NCBI GenBank assembly: GCA_013398055.1
Contig: VZRS01010803.1
Location: 372,001 to 436,000 of the forward strand
Length of the DNA stretch: 64,000 nt
Direction of reading: 5' to 3'
DNA from: Ifrita kowaldi
Lineage: Eukaryota; Chordata; Aves; Passeriformes; Cinclosomatidae
Shown: positions 26,140-37,429 of the stretch, piece by piece
Position numbering within the stretch: position 1 is the stretch's first letter
Layout: the number at the start of each line of letters is the position of its first letter
Translations under genes and position numbers: made by a program
The notes under the pieces: model-generated
The model's input: only the letters and a program-made list of their open reading frames with translations
Database searches by the model: none
Told to the model about the DNA's origin: nothing

Positions 26140-26640
26140 ATCTTTTTATTATGAGAAATGCTCCTTATTTGACTTTCCATTATATGTTTTAGAAATTTTG
26201 TCATTAATAGGCTCACTAATACATTAGTGGAAGCCTATTGTTAAATGTGTTTCATCTTTTCAAATTAATTCAGTATTATATCATTTGTATTCTCTTTGGT
26301 GTACACTCCTTTTGATCTGCATCTTATCACATTAATGATTTTATTACAAACAACATTGTATTATGAGACTTCAATATTCTGCTGGCATATTTAAATGCTA
26401 ATAATTCAAAGTTGATCAAAACACATGCATATGACAAAAAGAAGGTCAATAAAGGAGCAGTCATAGTACAGGGTTGGCAAAGCAATTAGAAAAATATAAA
26501 ACTCATTAATGACCATCACATCGGATACTTTCAGAAATGAATAATGACATGAGAATCTAGAAGTAGATAGTTAATAAACTATTAGTGCATAATTTGTGAC
26601 TAAACATATTTCCAACCACAAATTATGAAATAGCTGGGGA
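26140..26640. promoter_or_regulatory. Candidate conserved non-coding element, AT-rich
   Basis: This AT-rich block is dense in homeodomain-like cores such as 'attaat' and 'cattaatga' (for example 26203-26208, 26332-26338 and 26504-26511). It holds no simple-sequence repeats and contains a near-perfect palindrome at 26206-26239. The texture, with mixed unique words and many ATTA cores, resembles vertebrate developmental enhancers. This is a judgement from composition; AT-rich neutral DNA also contains many ATTA cores. Confidence 0.25.
26206..26239. repeat. Imperfect palindrome (15-bp arms)
   Basis: The left arm AATAGGCTCACTAAT (26206-26220) pairs with the right arm at 26223-26239. The arms match over 7 bp (ACTAAT plus C against ATTAGTG) and 8 bp (AATAGGCT against AGCCTATT), with a two-base insertion GA (26230-26231) in the right arm and only two bases between the arms. 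The sequence could extrude as a short hairpin or be a dyad binding site. Confidence 0.85.
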
Positions 26641-26650
26641 AACTGACACT

Positions 26651-28427
26651 TTTTTGCCCTCATATTCCTTATGTTCGTACACCTATACCCCCTATACCTC
26701 CTCTCTTCTTTTTATTCACAGTGTGCAAGTATTAGTTTTGCTCTCTGAGAATATGTTGTCCATAGTTTCAAGGCTGTTCCTCATCTTCAGACATTTCCCT
26801 TCTTCCACATCTTTTCATTTCAAACAGCCTCAGTTCTGGGTGTCTATAGTAAACGTGCAAAATCCAGGAAGCTGAGGTGAATCTGAAGCTAGGCAAAAAG
26901 AACTTTCTTTCATCCCTACTGCATGCAGTTCTGGCATAATTATTTTTAGAAATGAGATTATAATGGTCACCTTATAATATCTCCATGATAATCTGTTTTT
27001 TTCTCTCGTATCAGATAACTGCAAGCCAAAGAGATCATGCTTCAGTTGGGAGTGTTTAGGGGTGGGCAGCTGAAGATTCTGAATGACTATTTTATCCTGA
27101 GACTGAGCTTTTAAATTCTACTTTAATTTACTTCTTTAAATGCAGTCTCTATACAGATATTCAGGTACAGGTTTTGTAGAGTAGTCAACAATGCAGCATT
27201 AAACATTGTTCAAATTACACTGCACACAAACATGCTCTGGGGCTTTGGTAAGTAAATAATTGAAGAAATAGGAATAATACAATTTCTTAAGAGAATTAAA
27301 AGAGAGCTACAATATTTCCAGGGTCCAAACAGAAATAAACGTTTCTGTTGGAAAACAAAATGGGTATTTTAGTTGTTAGATTCCCATCTGCTCAGTCCAG
27401 AATTTTCTTCTCAAAGAGATGGGGCAGTGTTTAGAGGAAAAGCAAACAGAGGGTGATCATTTCAACTTTAAAGCTGCTCTTGCTAGTGTCGCAGAACAGT
27501 ATTTTAAGAAGTTAGTGCTACTCAGACTAATGTCTGTTCAAGCCTCAACCTAGCTGGTGTTACACTGTCCCACACAAAATCTTTACCAGTTTTTGCTGGG
27601 TCTCATTTTAAATACCTCTTGCACCCACTAGGTTTTTTAGGTTTGCTCTAAGGTAAGAATATTTGCCATCAGGCCTCTGGACCTGCAAGCTATTTTGTGC
27701 AGCTTGACCTTTCCATCTCCATGAAGCCTTTCTGAGTCCATCAGCAGCTGTCTCTGGTGTCAGAGCCCACCTTCACATAGCACCTTACAAGATCAGAACC
27801 ATGGTCACACAGGAGATACGTAAAAAAAGAAGAGTGAAAAAAAAAAATCCACAGAGGTAAAATCACTACTAGGTAGATGGATCCTCAGAAGCAGAGGCAC
27901 TGTCAGCTCTGGTGTGCACTTTCCTATAGCTCTAATTAAGTTTCACCCTTGGAACTTGGCACTGACTGTAAATGTTCCATACTTTGTGTCACACATTCCA
28001 TGATACAAACGAAAACTTAACTGTTCTTCTTGAGCCTGTTCCTGAACGATTGCCCTTGGTGCAATACAATATTATAAATAATTAGAGCTAATTCACAGGT
28101 AGAAACTAATCTTCCACTTTGCAGCCACTATCTCTATTCAAGTCAATAGAATCAAAATACAAGTTTACTGGAAAACAATATTCTGAAATTCCATGATTTC
28201 ACCCTTGTCACCCATCTACATCCATCCAAAGGCATCCATCAGATACAAGGTTCTTGACACCGTGTCAGGTTCATTCATCATAAACCTCCATCTGTCTTTC
28301 ATCTTTCATCTGGTTTCAGAAGGTCAATTTAACATCTGTCACCCTAAGACATTATGTAATCTTTGTATTTTCCAACTAGTATATTTGTAATTTGTTTGGT
28401 GGCAACCCAGCTGTTTTGGAGAAAGCT
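26651..28427. other. Non-coding DNA, nothing recognised
   Basis: Only short frames without motifs are present. An A run is at 27837-27847. No repeat family, palindrome or RNA gene was recognised. Confidence 0.65.
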
Positions 28428-28442
28428 TCATCATCATCATCA
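28428..28442. repeat. (TCA)5 microsatellite
   Basis: Five perfect TCA units. The repeat is short and likely of low variability. Confidence 0.85.
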
Positions 28443-28856
28443 TAACCCGTGCATCATTTCATCGGTCTAAGTTGGGGCTTAATATTTTCCTGCTGCAACC
28501 GCTTCAAAGAAAACAAACAAGCACCCTCTGGCAGCAGGTAAGCAGGGGCTGTACTTAAGCTCCTGACTGCTTGGGTGATCAATTTTTTCTCTCCAAATAC
28601 AAGTAGAAGGGTGACTTGAGCCCATGAAAACATATAGAAGTTTGCTTTAAAGTACTTTTAGACACACCATTGGCTTCTTGGACACTCATTCCTACTGTAT
28701 CCCAGTTTTATCCTATCTCAACCTAATTAGAAGTGTTTGAGTAGAACAAACTACATTACTCTATTTTGCAGTTGTACAGCAGGTCCTACCCGTGGGGGAC
28801 AAAATGGAGTCCTCATTCCTGACAGGTTTCTAAGTAGTTTTATTATTTAGATTATC

Positions 28857-28920
28857 AGAGAAAAAGGAAGAAAGAGAGGAAGAAAAAGAGAAAGAGAAAA
28901 GGCAAGGCAAGGCAAGGCAG
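28857..28920. repeat. Homopurine tract followed by (GGCAA)n
   Basis: A 46-base run of only A and G (28857-28902) leads into three GGCAA units and one GGCAG (28901-28920). Homopurine tracts can adopt triplex structures, and pentanucleotide repeats are often length-variable. The junction of two low-complexity types suggests replication slippage, or a decayed poly-A-type retrotransposon tail. No retrotransposon body was recognised upstream. Confidence 0.8.
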
Positions 28921-29420
28921 GAAAAAACAAAGATCAATAAACCAATTCTAAAATCTTCCTTGAGATGTCAGCAATCCAAATCAATCCAGCCCACTGAGGC
29001 TGCAGGCAGGCAGGACTTGCCAGTCTTTGGCCATTACCAAGTATATTTTATTTTGACAACTCTCTTCCTTTATTCTTATTGCTTATTCAAACACCTCTCT
29101 TCTCATTTTAGTTTGAATGCATTTTCAGCTTAGCAAGATACTAAATATTTCTGCTTGCATATTTTTTGTGCCTTTCCAAAGCTTTAAGTGACCTCCCATT
29201 TTGGGTATCACAGAGTTGCCGGGTTTCTTGCATAGAATAAACGCTTTAAAAGTGTCCAGTCAGACTTACTTTTGACTTGATTCTAACTACTACTGTTAGA
29301 CCTGGTCTTGCTTTGGTCCTTATTTGCTCTTTGAAATTACTAAATTCAGAGCATTAAAAATTCATACAATTAACTTGTTCAAGGAACTTAAATACTTGGT
29401 TATTATTAGGCTTTTCTTCC

Positions 29421-29432
29421 TTTTTTTTTTTT
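29421..29432. repeat. Poly-T run of 12
   Basis: Twelve T are followed directly by AG, which resembles a splice acceptor. The sequence after it opens into the candidate conserved block at 29.46 kb, but no exon call is supported. Confidence 0.8.
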
Positions 29433-29460
29433 AGGCAAACCCATGCAAGAGGTCTAGCCT

Positions 29461-29800
29461 GGTCTATTTGTATAATCTATTGAGCTGGGCGATCTATTTA
29501 TGACATAATGGAAAAGCAGATGAGAGGGACGGGAGCCGTGTGCTTGGCAGTGGCTGTTGCAATCAATATTCCAGTCACGAACAAACTGTCAAAAATTAAG
29601 AATGCACAGAACTGTATTATTTTGTCATGGGCTGGGTTATTTTCAAAGGAATCCAGGGGACTTACAGGCCCAGTTCTCATTAAATTCTAATGGGAACTGG
29701 GAGTCACACTCTATTGAGCTGTCTTGAAAAAAGTCAGAGCAATGGTGAATAATTTTATGAGATCACCCAATCAAAATAAATTCTGTCATGACCTCCACAC
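29461..29800. promoter_or_regulatory. Candidate conserved non-coding element
   Basis: The block is repeat-free, and both strands are open for about 180 bp (29498-29690), which reflects a local lack of stop trinucleotides. It retains several CpGs (near 29489, 29529, 29535 and 29578) and homeodomain-like 'attaa' cores on either side. An exon is unlikely, because the translated peptides show no motif on either strand and there is no clear donor. The texture is similar to deeply conserved vertebrate enhancers. This is inference only. Confidence 0.35.
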
Positions 29801-30349
29801 ACAGTTAAACAACTTTTTTTTTTTGCTTAATTCTTCTCTTTTAAAAGAATTAAGAAAACCTAAATAAATTTTATTTACATTTTTGTGGAACTTCAAATTA
29901 TGTTTTCCTGGCAATAGCCTGGCTTCTTTTTTCCTTTTAGACGTAAATTAGTTTTCATGTCATACTTTGTCTTTACTGTGCCATAATCCCATGAGAAGGT
30001 GATGAAAAATGTAACTGCTGATACACTTGCAGTGGAAAAGAAGATGTGCAGTGCATATTATGAGACTTTCACATTCTACAGGTAGTTCTGGTAAAACAAA
30101 GATCAGCGATCAAATTTACTGTTAGATTAAACAGCAGGGATCAATACTTGTCCAGCATTAATAAACTTTCATCTCTTATCACCCGCCAAGTTTTTCTTCA
30201 AAAATGCATTAATATATTTAGTCTTATGCAAATTTTACCAGAGCCCTGACTACATGCTGAGCTTCTGTATAACTTAAATGGGGAACTAAGAAAAGGAAGT
30301 ACAGAAAATTGTCATGAAATGGGGCATTTCCCCTGCCCTTTCATCAGTC

Positions 30350-30980
30350 CTGTGAGTGATTGTCATCAAGGTGGCCTGTCATTCTTCCTCTACATACAGA
30401 AGCATTTCTTCCCAGCTTTTCCTTCTTCTTACCTCATGATTCTACAGGAAAATATTACATAAATTCAAACTTCTGTTCTTGCCAAGCAGTCACTTTCACA
30501 GTGACCGTGGGCACATATATAAATGATGTCCTTGGTGGCGGAGAACCTGTCTCTCCTTTTATAAAGTAGGCAAATCGCTCATTCATCCTAACATGTAGGA
30601 CCCTGTTCTTGTCTCATCCTTGCAAATATAGAATTCACCAAAGACACAGGAGGTATTTGCAAATCCAAGTTCACTGATGAGTTCAGTGACGCTGTTCTTT
30701 TCTGAAGCCGTGTGTCTCTTGATTTGTCCACCTTATATTACCATACAACCCTTCTGGGGAAAGCGAGGTCTGTTTGCAGGTCCACAGTCCTGCATCCTCC
30801 TTCACGTAATGTCGCGGAATGCTCATGTTTGTAAAATTAGTGACTTGTCTGCAGCTGCGATTTTTCTCCTGTCATTTGCTTTATCTGACATCAAGGTATG
30901 TAAAACTGAAAGAAAATAAAATCAATGGGAAGTTGAGGGCCTTAATTACCAGTAAGGGCTGATTAATCATAGTCTCTATT
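30350..30980. promoter_or_regulatory. Candidate conserved element with homeodomain palindrome
   Basis: About ten CpGs lie between 30506 and 30859, including CGCG at 30813-30816, against a CpG-poor background. The 3' part holds TTAATTA (30942-30948) and the perfect 10-bp palindrome TGATTAATCA (30960-30969), which presents two inverted GATTA half-sites as used by homeodomain dimers. A small inverted repeat GTCACT/AGTGAC lies near 30488-30504. Short frames of 69-80 codons overlap but lack motifs. The block may be one or two enhancers; there are no direct functional data. Confidence 0.35.
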
Positions 30981-31599
30981 TCCTCTCTCTTTTCCCCTTC
31001 TCCAAACATTCAGTGGTGGTACCAGACACAGTAATTAGAAAATTCAGTGCAAGTAAGGCAATTTTCTTTTACAATGAAACCTTTGCTTTTACTTCTCCAT
31101 GAACACAAGACAAGGTCTATTAAAATGACATTAAAAGATAAGCTGCAACAATTAGAAATAAGAAAATAAGAATTTAGACAATCCAAAGAAAAAAATAGGG
31201 AAGGAGAGATTATTAAAATATTGATATGATTAATAAGGAGGCAGAAAAAGGGAATGAGCAGCCTTTTAGCCAAACAAAGTTTTCCTCCACTCCTTTCAAT
31301 TTTCCACCAGTTTAAAAGCTTTCAGTAAATGTGTGAATATATTTATTAACATATAGCTGTGCATATAGGCGTACATACACAGACACATGGACACGCACGT
31401 CTCCTCAGATAATGTGAAACAGCCTTTTTATTAACATATTTTTCCTGTAATAACATAATGGCTACTGCTTAGATAAAAACTTGCCTATAATCCTTTACTC
31501 GGAATGTGGATTTCTCAGAACACAGTTTTAGATGATGTGCATACAGCCAGCAGTTGCAAGAAAATATCTCTGGTACTCCCTCTGCAACTACTCTATCAT

Positions 31600-31770
31600 C
31601 TTGTTAGATTTCATTTTTATTATCAATAATAATATCACAATTTTCTTAATTTTATCACAAGGCATTTGTTTTATTATGAATGAATATTTGTGAAGCTTAT
31701 GATCTAATTACAATCAACAGCAATAACTTGCAGCAATAAAGGCCACTGAGTTCCAGAGAAAACTCCACAG
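31600..31770. promoter_or_regulatory. Candidate conserved non-coding element
   Basis: The sequence is AT-rich but not repetitive, with several ATTA/TAAT cores, the words 'tatcacaa' and 'tctaattaca' (31703-31712), and SOX-like 'caataa' motifs near 31718-31738. It resembles enhancer-type conserved DNA in texture, but it has no retained CpG, so confidence is low. Confidence 0.2.
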
Positions 31771-32469
31771 TAAAAGAATATGTATTTTTAACAGCTTTAA
31801 AAATTTCCTTTTTTCCCCTCTACTTAGAACATTTTTAAAGGTTACTGGAGCTACTGTTTTTCACACAGTCTTTGAAACTCCAGAGTACCTTCCATCAGCG
31901 CCTACAAGGAGAGCCATACGTTTTCAATCTGTTGAAAATAATTGTGTGGAAAAACCCATTCTGTTGCTTTCAGACACAATCCAATCAGTGTAATGGTTTT
32001 TGAGAAAGAAGGAACTATATTCACATTTCATTCATGTAAAGAATGAGATAATAGAAGACTTTCATGGTAGATGAGCACCCTGCAGGTACTGCAGTTTGCT
32101 GCAGCATACATAAGGCCTTGTTGGGTTCATTGCATAAGGGAAAAATCTCTCTTAAATTGTATTCTTCCCCCAGGCTTCAAATACATATTTTTTTTTAAAT
32201 GGACTGAAGCAGGAACTGGAGGGATTTTGCATCCCAGTATGACTTTTGCTTTTGAATGGCTGCTCCGAATTTCTGAAAGAACTTGCCATAATTCTTGCCT
32301 TTCTTTAATGAGATAAAATTGGCCCAGACAGCAGATAGCCACACCACCACACTTAGATCATTATTTCCCAATCACACAAAGAAAAGCTCTAAAACAAAAG
32401 CAGCAAGGAAATGAACATCTTGTTTCTTTTTGGTGTTCTCTGTGCCTGCTCCCTTTGTGTGGTTTTCAG

Positions 32470-32840
32470 TTTTAAGTGAAATTCAGTAACAGCAGAGTTC
32501 AAATGCAGAGTGGTTGCCAGCCAGTGTACTGCAGCAGCAGCCCTGCCAGAGAGGTGCGGCTGTTTGACAGAGAAGAATGTTGCCTTGCTTTTTATAGCAC
32601 ATCATTGTTATCAGTTTCCTTTCTATTGTAGTGGGAAAGAGAGCCACCACTTCCCTGTACAAATGCTGTGCCCATGACAACCCCTCCTCAGCTGCTCACA
32701 ACTCCCCAGATCACACCCCTCCTGAGCTGAGACTGTTCACCTTCGCTCTGCACACAGAAGCATGCAGTAACAAAGATGTGTCATTAAATTAAAAACTGTG
32801 GGAGAAATGTGGAGCTGAAGACATTCAAACATGTCATAGA
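32470..32840. promoter_or_regulatory. Candidate conserved non-coding element
   Basis: The block is repeat-free and of mixed composition, covering a GC-richer half (32515-32560 and 32660-32760) and an AT-rich half. Motif-like words include 'tttatagcacatcattgtta' around 32592 and 'cattaaattaaa' near 32782. A minus-strand frame at 32483-32680 has no domain. The regulatory reading is tentative. Confidence 0.22.
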
Positions 32841-32958
32841 AGTGAGTTTTGAGCAGTAGTGACAAGAATTTCCTCCTAACTTGACTCATTTGACCTTACC
32901 TGTGTTAACCAATAGATTTTAATTCAAGAGATGCAAATGCTTAACTGATATAATATAC

Positions 32959-32962
<4 letters not shown>

Positions 32963-32989
<27 letters not shown>
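32963..32989. repeat. (ATGT)n microsatellite
   Basis: Six perfect ATGT units plus a partial seventh, preceded by an ATAT stretch. Tetranucleotide repeats of this size can be polymorphic in length. Confidence 0.9.
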
Positions 32990-33229
32990 AATCAGCAATA
33001 GAAAATGTATGCAGGAGAAAATGAATCTTGAGGAAAAGCTTTATGTGGTTCAAAATTACTAAGAAGCATGAAAGATCTCCTCTAAACAATGTTACAATGT
33101 TTACTAGCTTTTACATGCAATTCTTGTACTTCATTTTAAACTGCCTGGTCTCATTTTGGATCAGTTCTAAACAGCATTCAAGATAGATTATGTTGTTTGC
33201 AAACTACCAATTTATTACAGAAACTAAGG

Positions 33230-33930
33230 TTTGTATTATTTATTTTCTTTATTAGTGTAACATTGTCACAGGCAGAGTTTATATCAGTCTTAATCAAATC
33301 TTTCTAGAAAAATAAAATCTGTGGTACAACTGCATCTGTAATATGGAATTTTTAGGGCTGGGATTGGCAGTCAGCAATCCCGCTTATTCACATACATGTG
33401 TGACACGGCCAAGGTTAACACATACTTGCAATTTCATGTGGCCCAAGTGAGTTCACTTAAAGACTTCTCATATAGAGGAAAATTCCTGCATGATTTAGCA
33501 AAGCTCATGAGTTCACTCACCCCTCCACAAACCTAAAAGTTGCAGAAAGAAACCAGAGAAATATTTATATAATTTTTGTAAGTTTATTTGACATGTTACT
33601 AGTTCATTAAAGCTCTTTCATTCATGGAATGCTTATAATTTTTGGTAATGCTGTTCTTACAATAGTAATTTTCACTACATTTATTTTATTGCATTGGATA
33701 CATTTTTGTGGAGAGTAGGTGCTAACTATGCAGCTGAATTTAGAATAGAAACCAGAGTTTCGCACCGAGGATGAATAATTCAGTTTTTAAGTTGCTAGCA
33801 AGATAAGTGGATTGCTGTCAAATGATCTTTATCTTATTTGTCAAGATAAAGCACAGTCCCAAAGCCATAAACAGATTGTAAAAGAGACATTTCCTTCTTA
33901 CCCTTTCTTTCACGCTTTCAAAGATCTTTG
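33230..33930. promoter_or_regulatory. Candidate conserved element with GATA-site cluster
   Basis: Several CpGs are kept (33381, 33406, 33761, 33766 and 33913). Three GATA-factor motifs lie within about 50 bp: AGATAA at 33801-33806, and a perfect inverted pair, CTTTATCTT at 33827-33835 and AAGATAAAG at 33843-33851, with 7 bp between them. Upstream, 'agggctgggattggcagtc' (about 33353-33371) and the CpG-containing words after it are non-repetitive. Pairs of GATA sites in this arrangement are known in enhancers of GATA-regulated genes. Conservation is not testable here. Confidence 0.38.
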
Positions 33931-34877
33931 CAAATCTGTCCAGCTAAATTAGAGAACATTTTTTCTCTTTATAAGATGGTACTTTTTATACAAGAAAAGT
34001 CTTAGCTTATGCACCAGTATCTAAAAAGACTAACATGACCATCCTTTTAAAATTTACATATATTTAATTAGTGCATGATGATATCTGCAAACCCTACCAT
34101 CAATTTTGCAACATATTTTAAAGAGAAAAAAAAAAGAAAATCAAAACAGCTGCACATTTTTATATTTCTTACATAAAAGGCTTCAGCCAATATATTCTAC
34201 ACCCTAGGTTTATAATCTATTTAAGGTTAGGTAACTTTACCTCTGACCACAGCTGCTGCAGTATTGTTCTCATGAATGACTGTGGAAAAAAAGGCTGTCA
34301 TCTCCCTTTTCTGTCTCCCTTTACTTCCCAAAACTCCCTCTTCTAGAAGTGACATGTTGTTGAAATATAGGTCAATCATCCTCTTCTTATTCTCTACCTG
34401 TCTTTTTGAACAGTGCCCCAGAGGGTAAAAAAAAGGATTCTGACCAAATTTGGAACACATTTCCAAGCTAAAGAGTAGTTCCCACCAGTAACAACTCTGG
34501 ACTCAGACCAGGACCTCAACTCACATAAATCAACACAACATGTCTTTGAAATTTAGAATTAAGAGCTCTTGCTCACTTATTTCATTTTGCCTTAATTCTG
34601 TTCCTTTAATCACTCACTTAAAATTGTTTGTATTTTAAGAAATGTTCTTCTAGTTCCCTCTTTTGAATTTCCTTAAAAAGGTGAAATTGGGAACTTCTCA
34701 GATTACAAAATTTCTTCTGGAAAGCCATAGTGATATAGGCAAAGCTTACTAGAATAAGCAATTATGTTCAGAAAACATAAATTATTTAGGAATCTAATAC
34801 TAAATATACACAGGGACTTTGTCAGCTATCTACCGTTTTAGGCAACATTGTCCGACACTGAATTGTCCAACACAGAG
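33931..34877. other. AT-rich non-coding DNA, nothing recognised
   Basis: Short A runs (34126-34140) and a 79-codon minus-strand frame without motif (34227-34466) are the only items. No repeat family was recognised before the CR1 border. Confidence 0.65.
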
Positions 34878-35010
34878 ATCATAGAATCACAAAATCATTA
34901 AGGTCAGAAAAGACTGTTGAGATCACCAAGTCCAACCATCAACACAGCACCACTACCATGTTCACCACTAAACCATGTCCTCAGGTGCCACAGCCATGTT
35001 TTTCGAACAC
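34878..35010 (-). mobile_element. CR1 LINE 3'-end fragment, inverted
   Basis: The block begins with 'atcatagaatcac' (34878-34890), the reverse complement of the CR1 terminal repeat unit. It continues with 'cattaaggtcagaaaagac' (from 34896), 'gatcaccaagtccaaccatcaac' spread over about 34921-34943, 'ccatgttcaccactaaaccatgtcc' ending near 34980 and 'tttttcgaacac' (34999-35010). This is the standard order for an avian CR1 tail read on the minus strand. Similarity stops abruptly at 35010. A weak second match about 125 bp further on is described as a finding. Confidence 0.9.
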
Positions 35011-37429
35011 TTAGCAGGAATGAGGCTGTCAGGTGACTGAATTTGGAAGGAGCAAGAGGAGATTGAGGCCATGTCCCCACAGGGTGCATCAGAGGGTGGG
35101 CACCCTGGCGGATGCAAGGGCACCTACCCACTGCCCATGCCAGGGACAGCCTGTCCAGCCTCTGATTTCACAAAGAAAGGACTGTCCTCATCCACGATAC
35201 TGAGGGTCCTTCTTTACCTCCCTCTTAGGTACTTCTTACCCTCTGAGATAGCTGATTGTTGAAGTCATTGGTTCCTGTGAATGATACCTTTAGGCATCAG
35301 GGTTTGCATTTTACAGGGAATTTGGATGTGACAAACTTCGTATTCAAGATTTGTATCCCTGGCATGACTGGGGACCAACCATTAGAAGCTTGTTTTATTG
35401 TGGAACCTTCAGATAACACTTCAGATATCTTGACTCTGAGTGACTAACGAACTCCCCTCTCAACCTTCAAACAAGGAGTCAGCAGGCAAAGAGGGTAACA
35501 AAAAGTTCCCATTACTTACTTATCCCTCAGACTCTATCTTCCGCAGGGTTTTTCCTAGAAAAACTTTTCCAGCATTATCCTAATGTAAGGTTGAGCACAT
35601 ACATCTCCCAGAGAAATTTTTCATTCTCACAGTCCTGTTCTTCCCATTAAAGCAATATAAGTAGCAAAACAACCGTGACTGAGGAGCAAAACCAAAATGC
35701 CTCATTGTTTTTTAATATTTCTTTTTAAATAGTAAAATGACTGAATCAGTACAACTTCTAGTGAATTTAATGAATTATTATGTGCATAAAAGAGTGGCAC
35801 ATATCTCTGTACTTAATGTTTCTGAGAGATAAACACTTATCATTGGATTACAAGTTCCTTTGGGGTTTGTGAGAGGGAGGGAAATGAATTTTCTTGGTAT
35901 TGAGCAACTTAAACAGCATATAAAATTACATCTGTCTTTCGCATTGCAGTTTGGCAACTGAAGAGGGGGAATGTTTAGGAAGAAGACACCCCAAATTTGT
36001 TGTCTTACACATCAGAGAGACCCTAGATGCACCGAATTTCCAAATATGATCTGATTACATGGCGTGAAACATGTCACTACCCCAGCAGGATGCTAAGGGT
36101 AAGCATCAACAAGTGGCTGGGGCCAGAAACCCAGGGTCTGCACAGAAAGCTGTAGGAGTCCTCACACCCTGCTGTACAGACCATGCAGGAGCACAGACAA
36201 GCAGCATGAACTCCTAAATTCAGTGCCTCCTGTTAGAATATCCAAATTCTTGATGATGCCATCACACTGACCTGAGTTTTAACAAGGGTGAAATTCAAAT
36301 GTTTGTCCGAAGAGTTCTGAACTTTCTGCAATTAATGCATAGGAGAGTTTATTGTGCCAATTAATGTATTAATTAATTTTTGTTTGCATTTAGAAACATT
36401 TACTTATAGTAGAAAAACTTCATAAGAGATGAGAGAAGTATTCTACTGGAAGACGTGAGGTTCTGAAAAGCTTATGTTTCAAAGAGCAATTGCTGTCTAA
36501 AAGAAAACAGTGAAAAACATTGCATTTGGACATGTTCCATATTCTCATTTCTTCCCCTTACTTTGTATTAGTTGGGCTATTTACATGAAAACACCATCTT
36601 TGTTCCTTAAGTGTTCATCTGCTGCTTGCTCCATGCCTGAAGTCGAAATAATGGTATGTTTGTAATATTTTAATCACCTCTACTGCAAACAATTATGAAA
36701 TTATAAACAGAAGATTATGACTTCAAGTGGGAACTAAGTGGCTGGAGCTGATGAACTCTTAAAAGCAAAGATCCTGTTATCATGCAAATGCTTCCAGTAA
36801 TGAAGAAAATGAAAAAACCCCATGTAAAAAAAATCTAAATATGAGTGTCTAAATCATAGACAGCAGTGGGTCTTTCAGACAAGATAATGGTAGTTGAAAT
36901 TATTTCATAATAAAATTATAAATCCATGCTAGCAATTATTACTTCATTTTATGCACATTTTTGCATCTGTAATATTTTTTCTGTCAGCAGGATTTTGTTG
37001 TGAAAAACAGAATCCTCACAGGGCCTACCATTTTTTGAACAGCATCTCATCATTTTCTGTAGATAGCACATGCTTTTCACACCTCTCCTTTGTTTATGGC
37101 AGTCACATCCAAGAAAGCAGGGCAAGAGTGGCTTACACTGCAGCTTCCCTCTCCTTCCAGCTGAACAGGGCTCTGGAAGTCAGGAGTAAGCCAGAAATGC
37201 TCAGCTTCACAGGTGGCAAGAGAAGAAGCCCATGAGCTGACCTGCATGCCAGCACCTGCAGAGCAGCAGTGTAGGCGTTCTCCAAACAAACCCTTTGCCT
37301 CAGCTCTGTGCATTGCTGGCAGAGGGAAGGGCTCTAACCCAGACTGGCTTTTATCCCCAAGGCAGGATACATTGTGAAAAGCATTTGACACCAGCCTACC
37401 TTCCCAAAGAGTTGCAGTGATGCATCACC
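35011..37429. other. Non-coding DNA, partly GC-richer
   Basis: A GC-rich patch at 35080-35160 may include further CR1-like sequence (35138-35182). Two opposite frames (about 94 and 104 codons) overlap at 36951-37391 in another GC-richer patch. Both strands being open and the absence of motifs argue against coding. The remainder is AT-rich and featureless. Confidence 0.55.

Noticed and set aside
28521..28535. CTCF-like word GCACCCTCTGGCAGC
   Set aside because: Two central positions differ from the core, so it is too degenerate to call.
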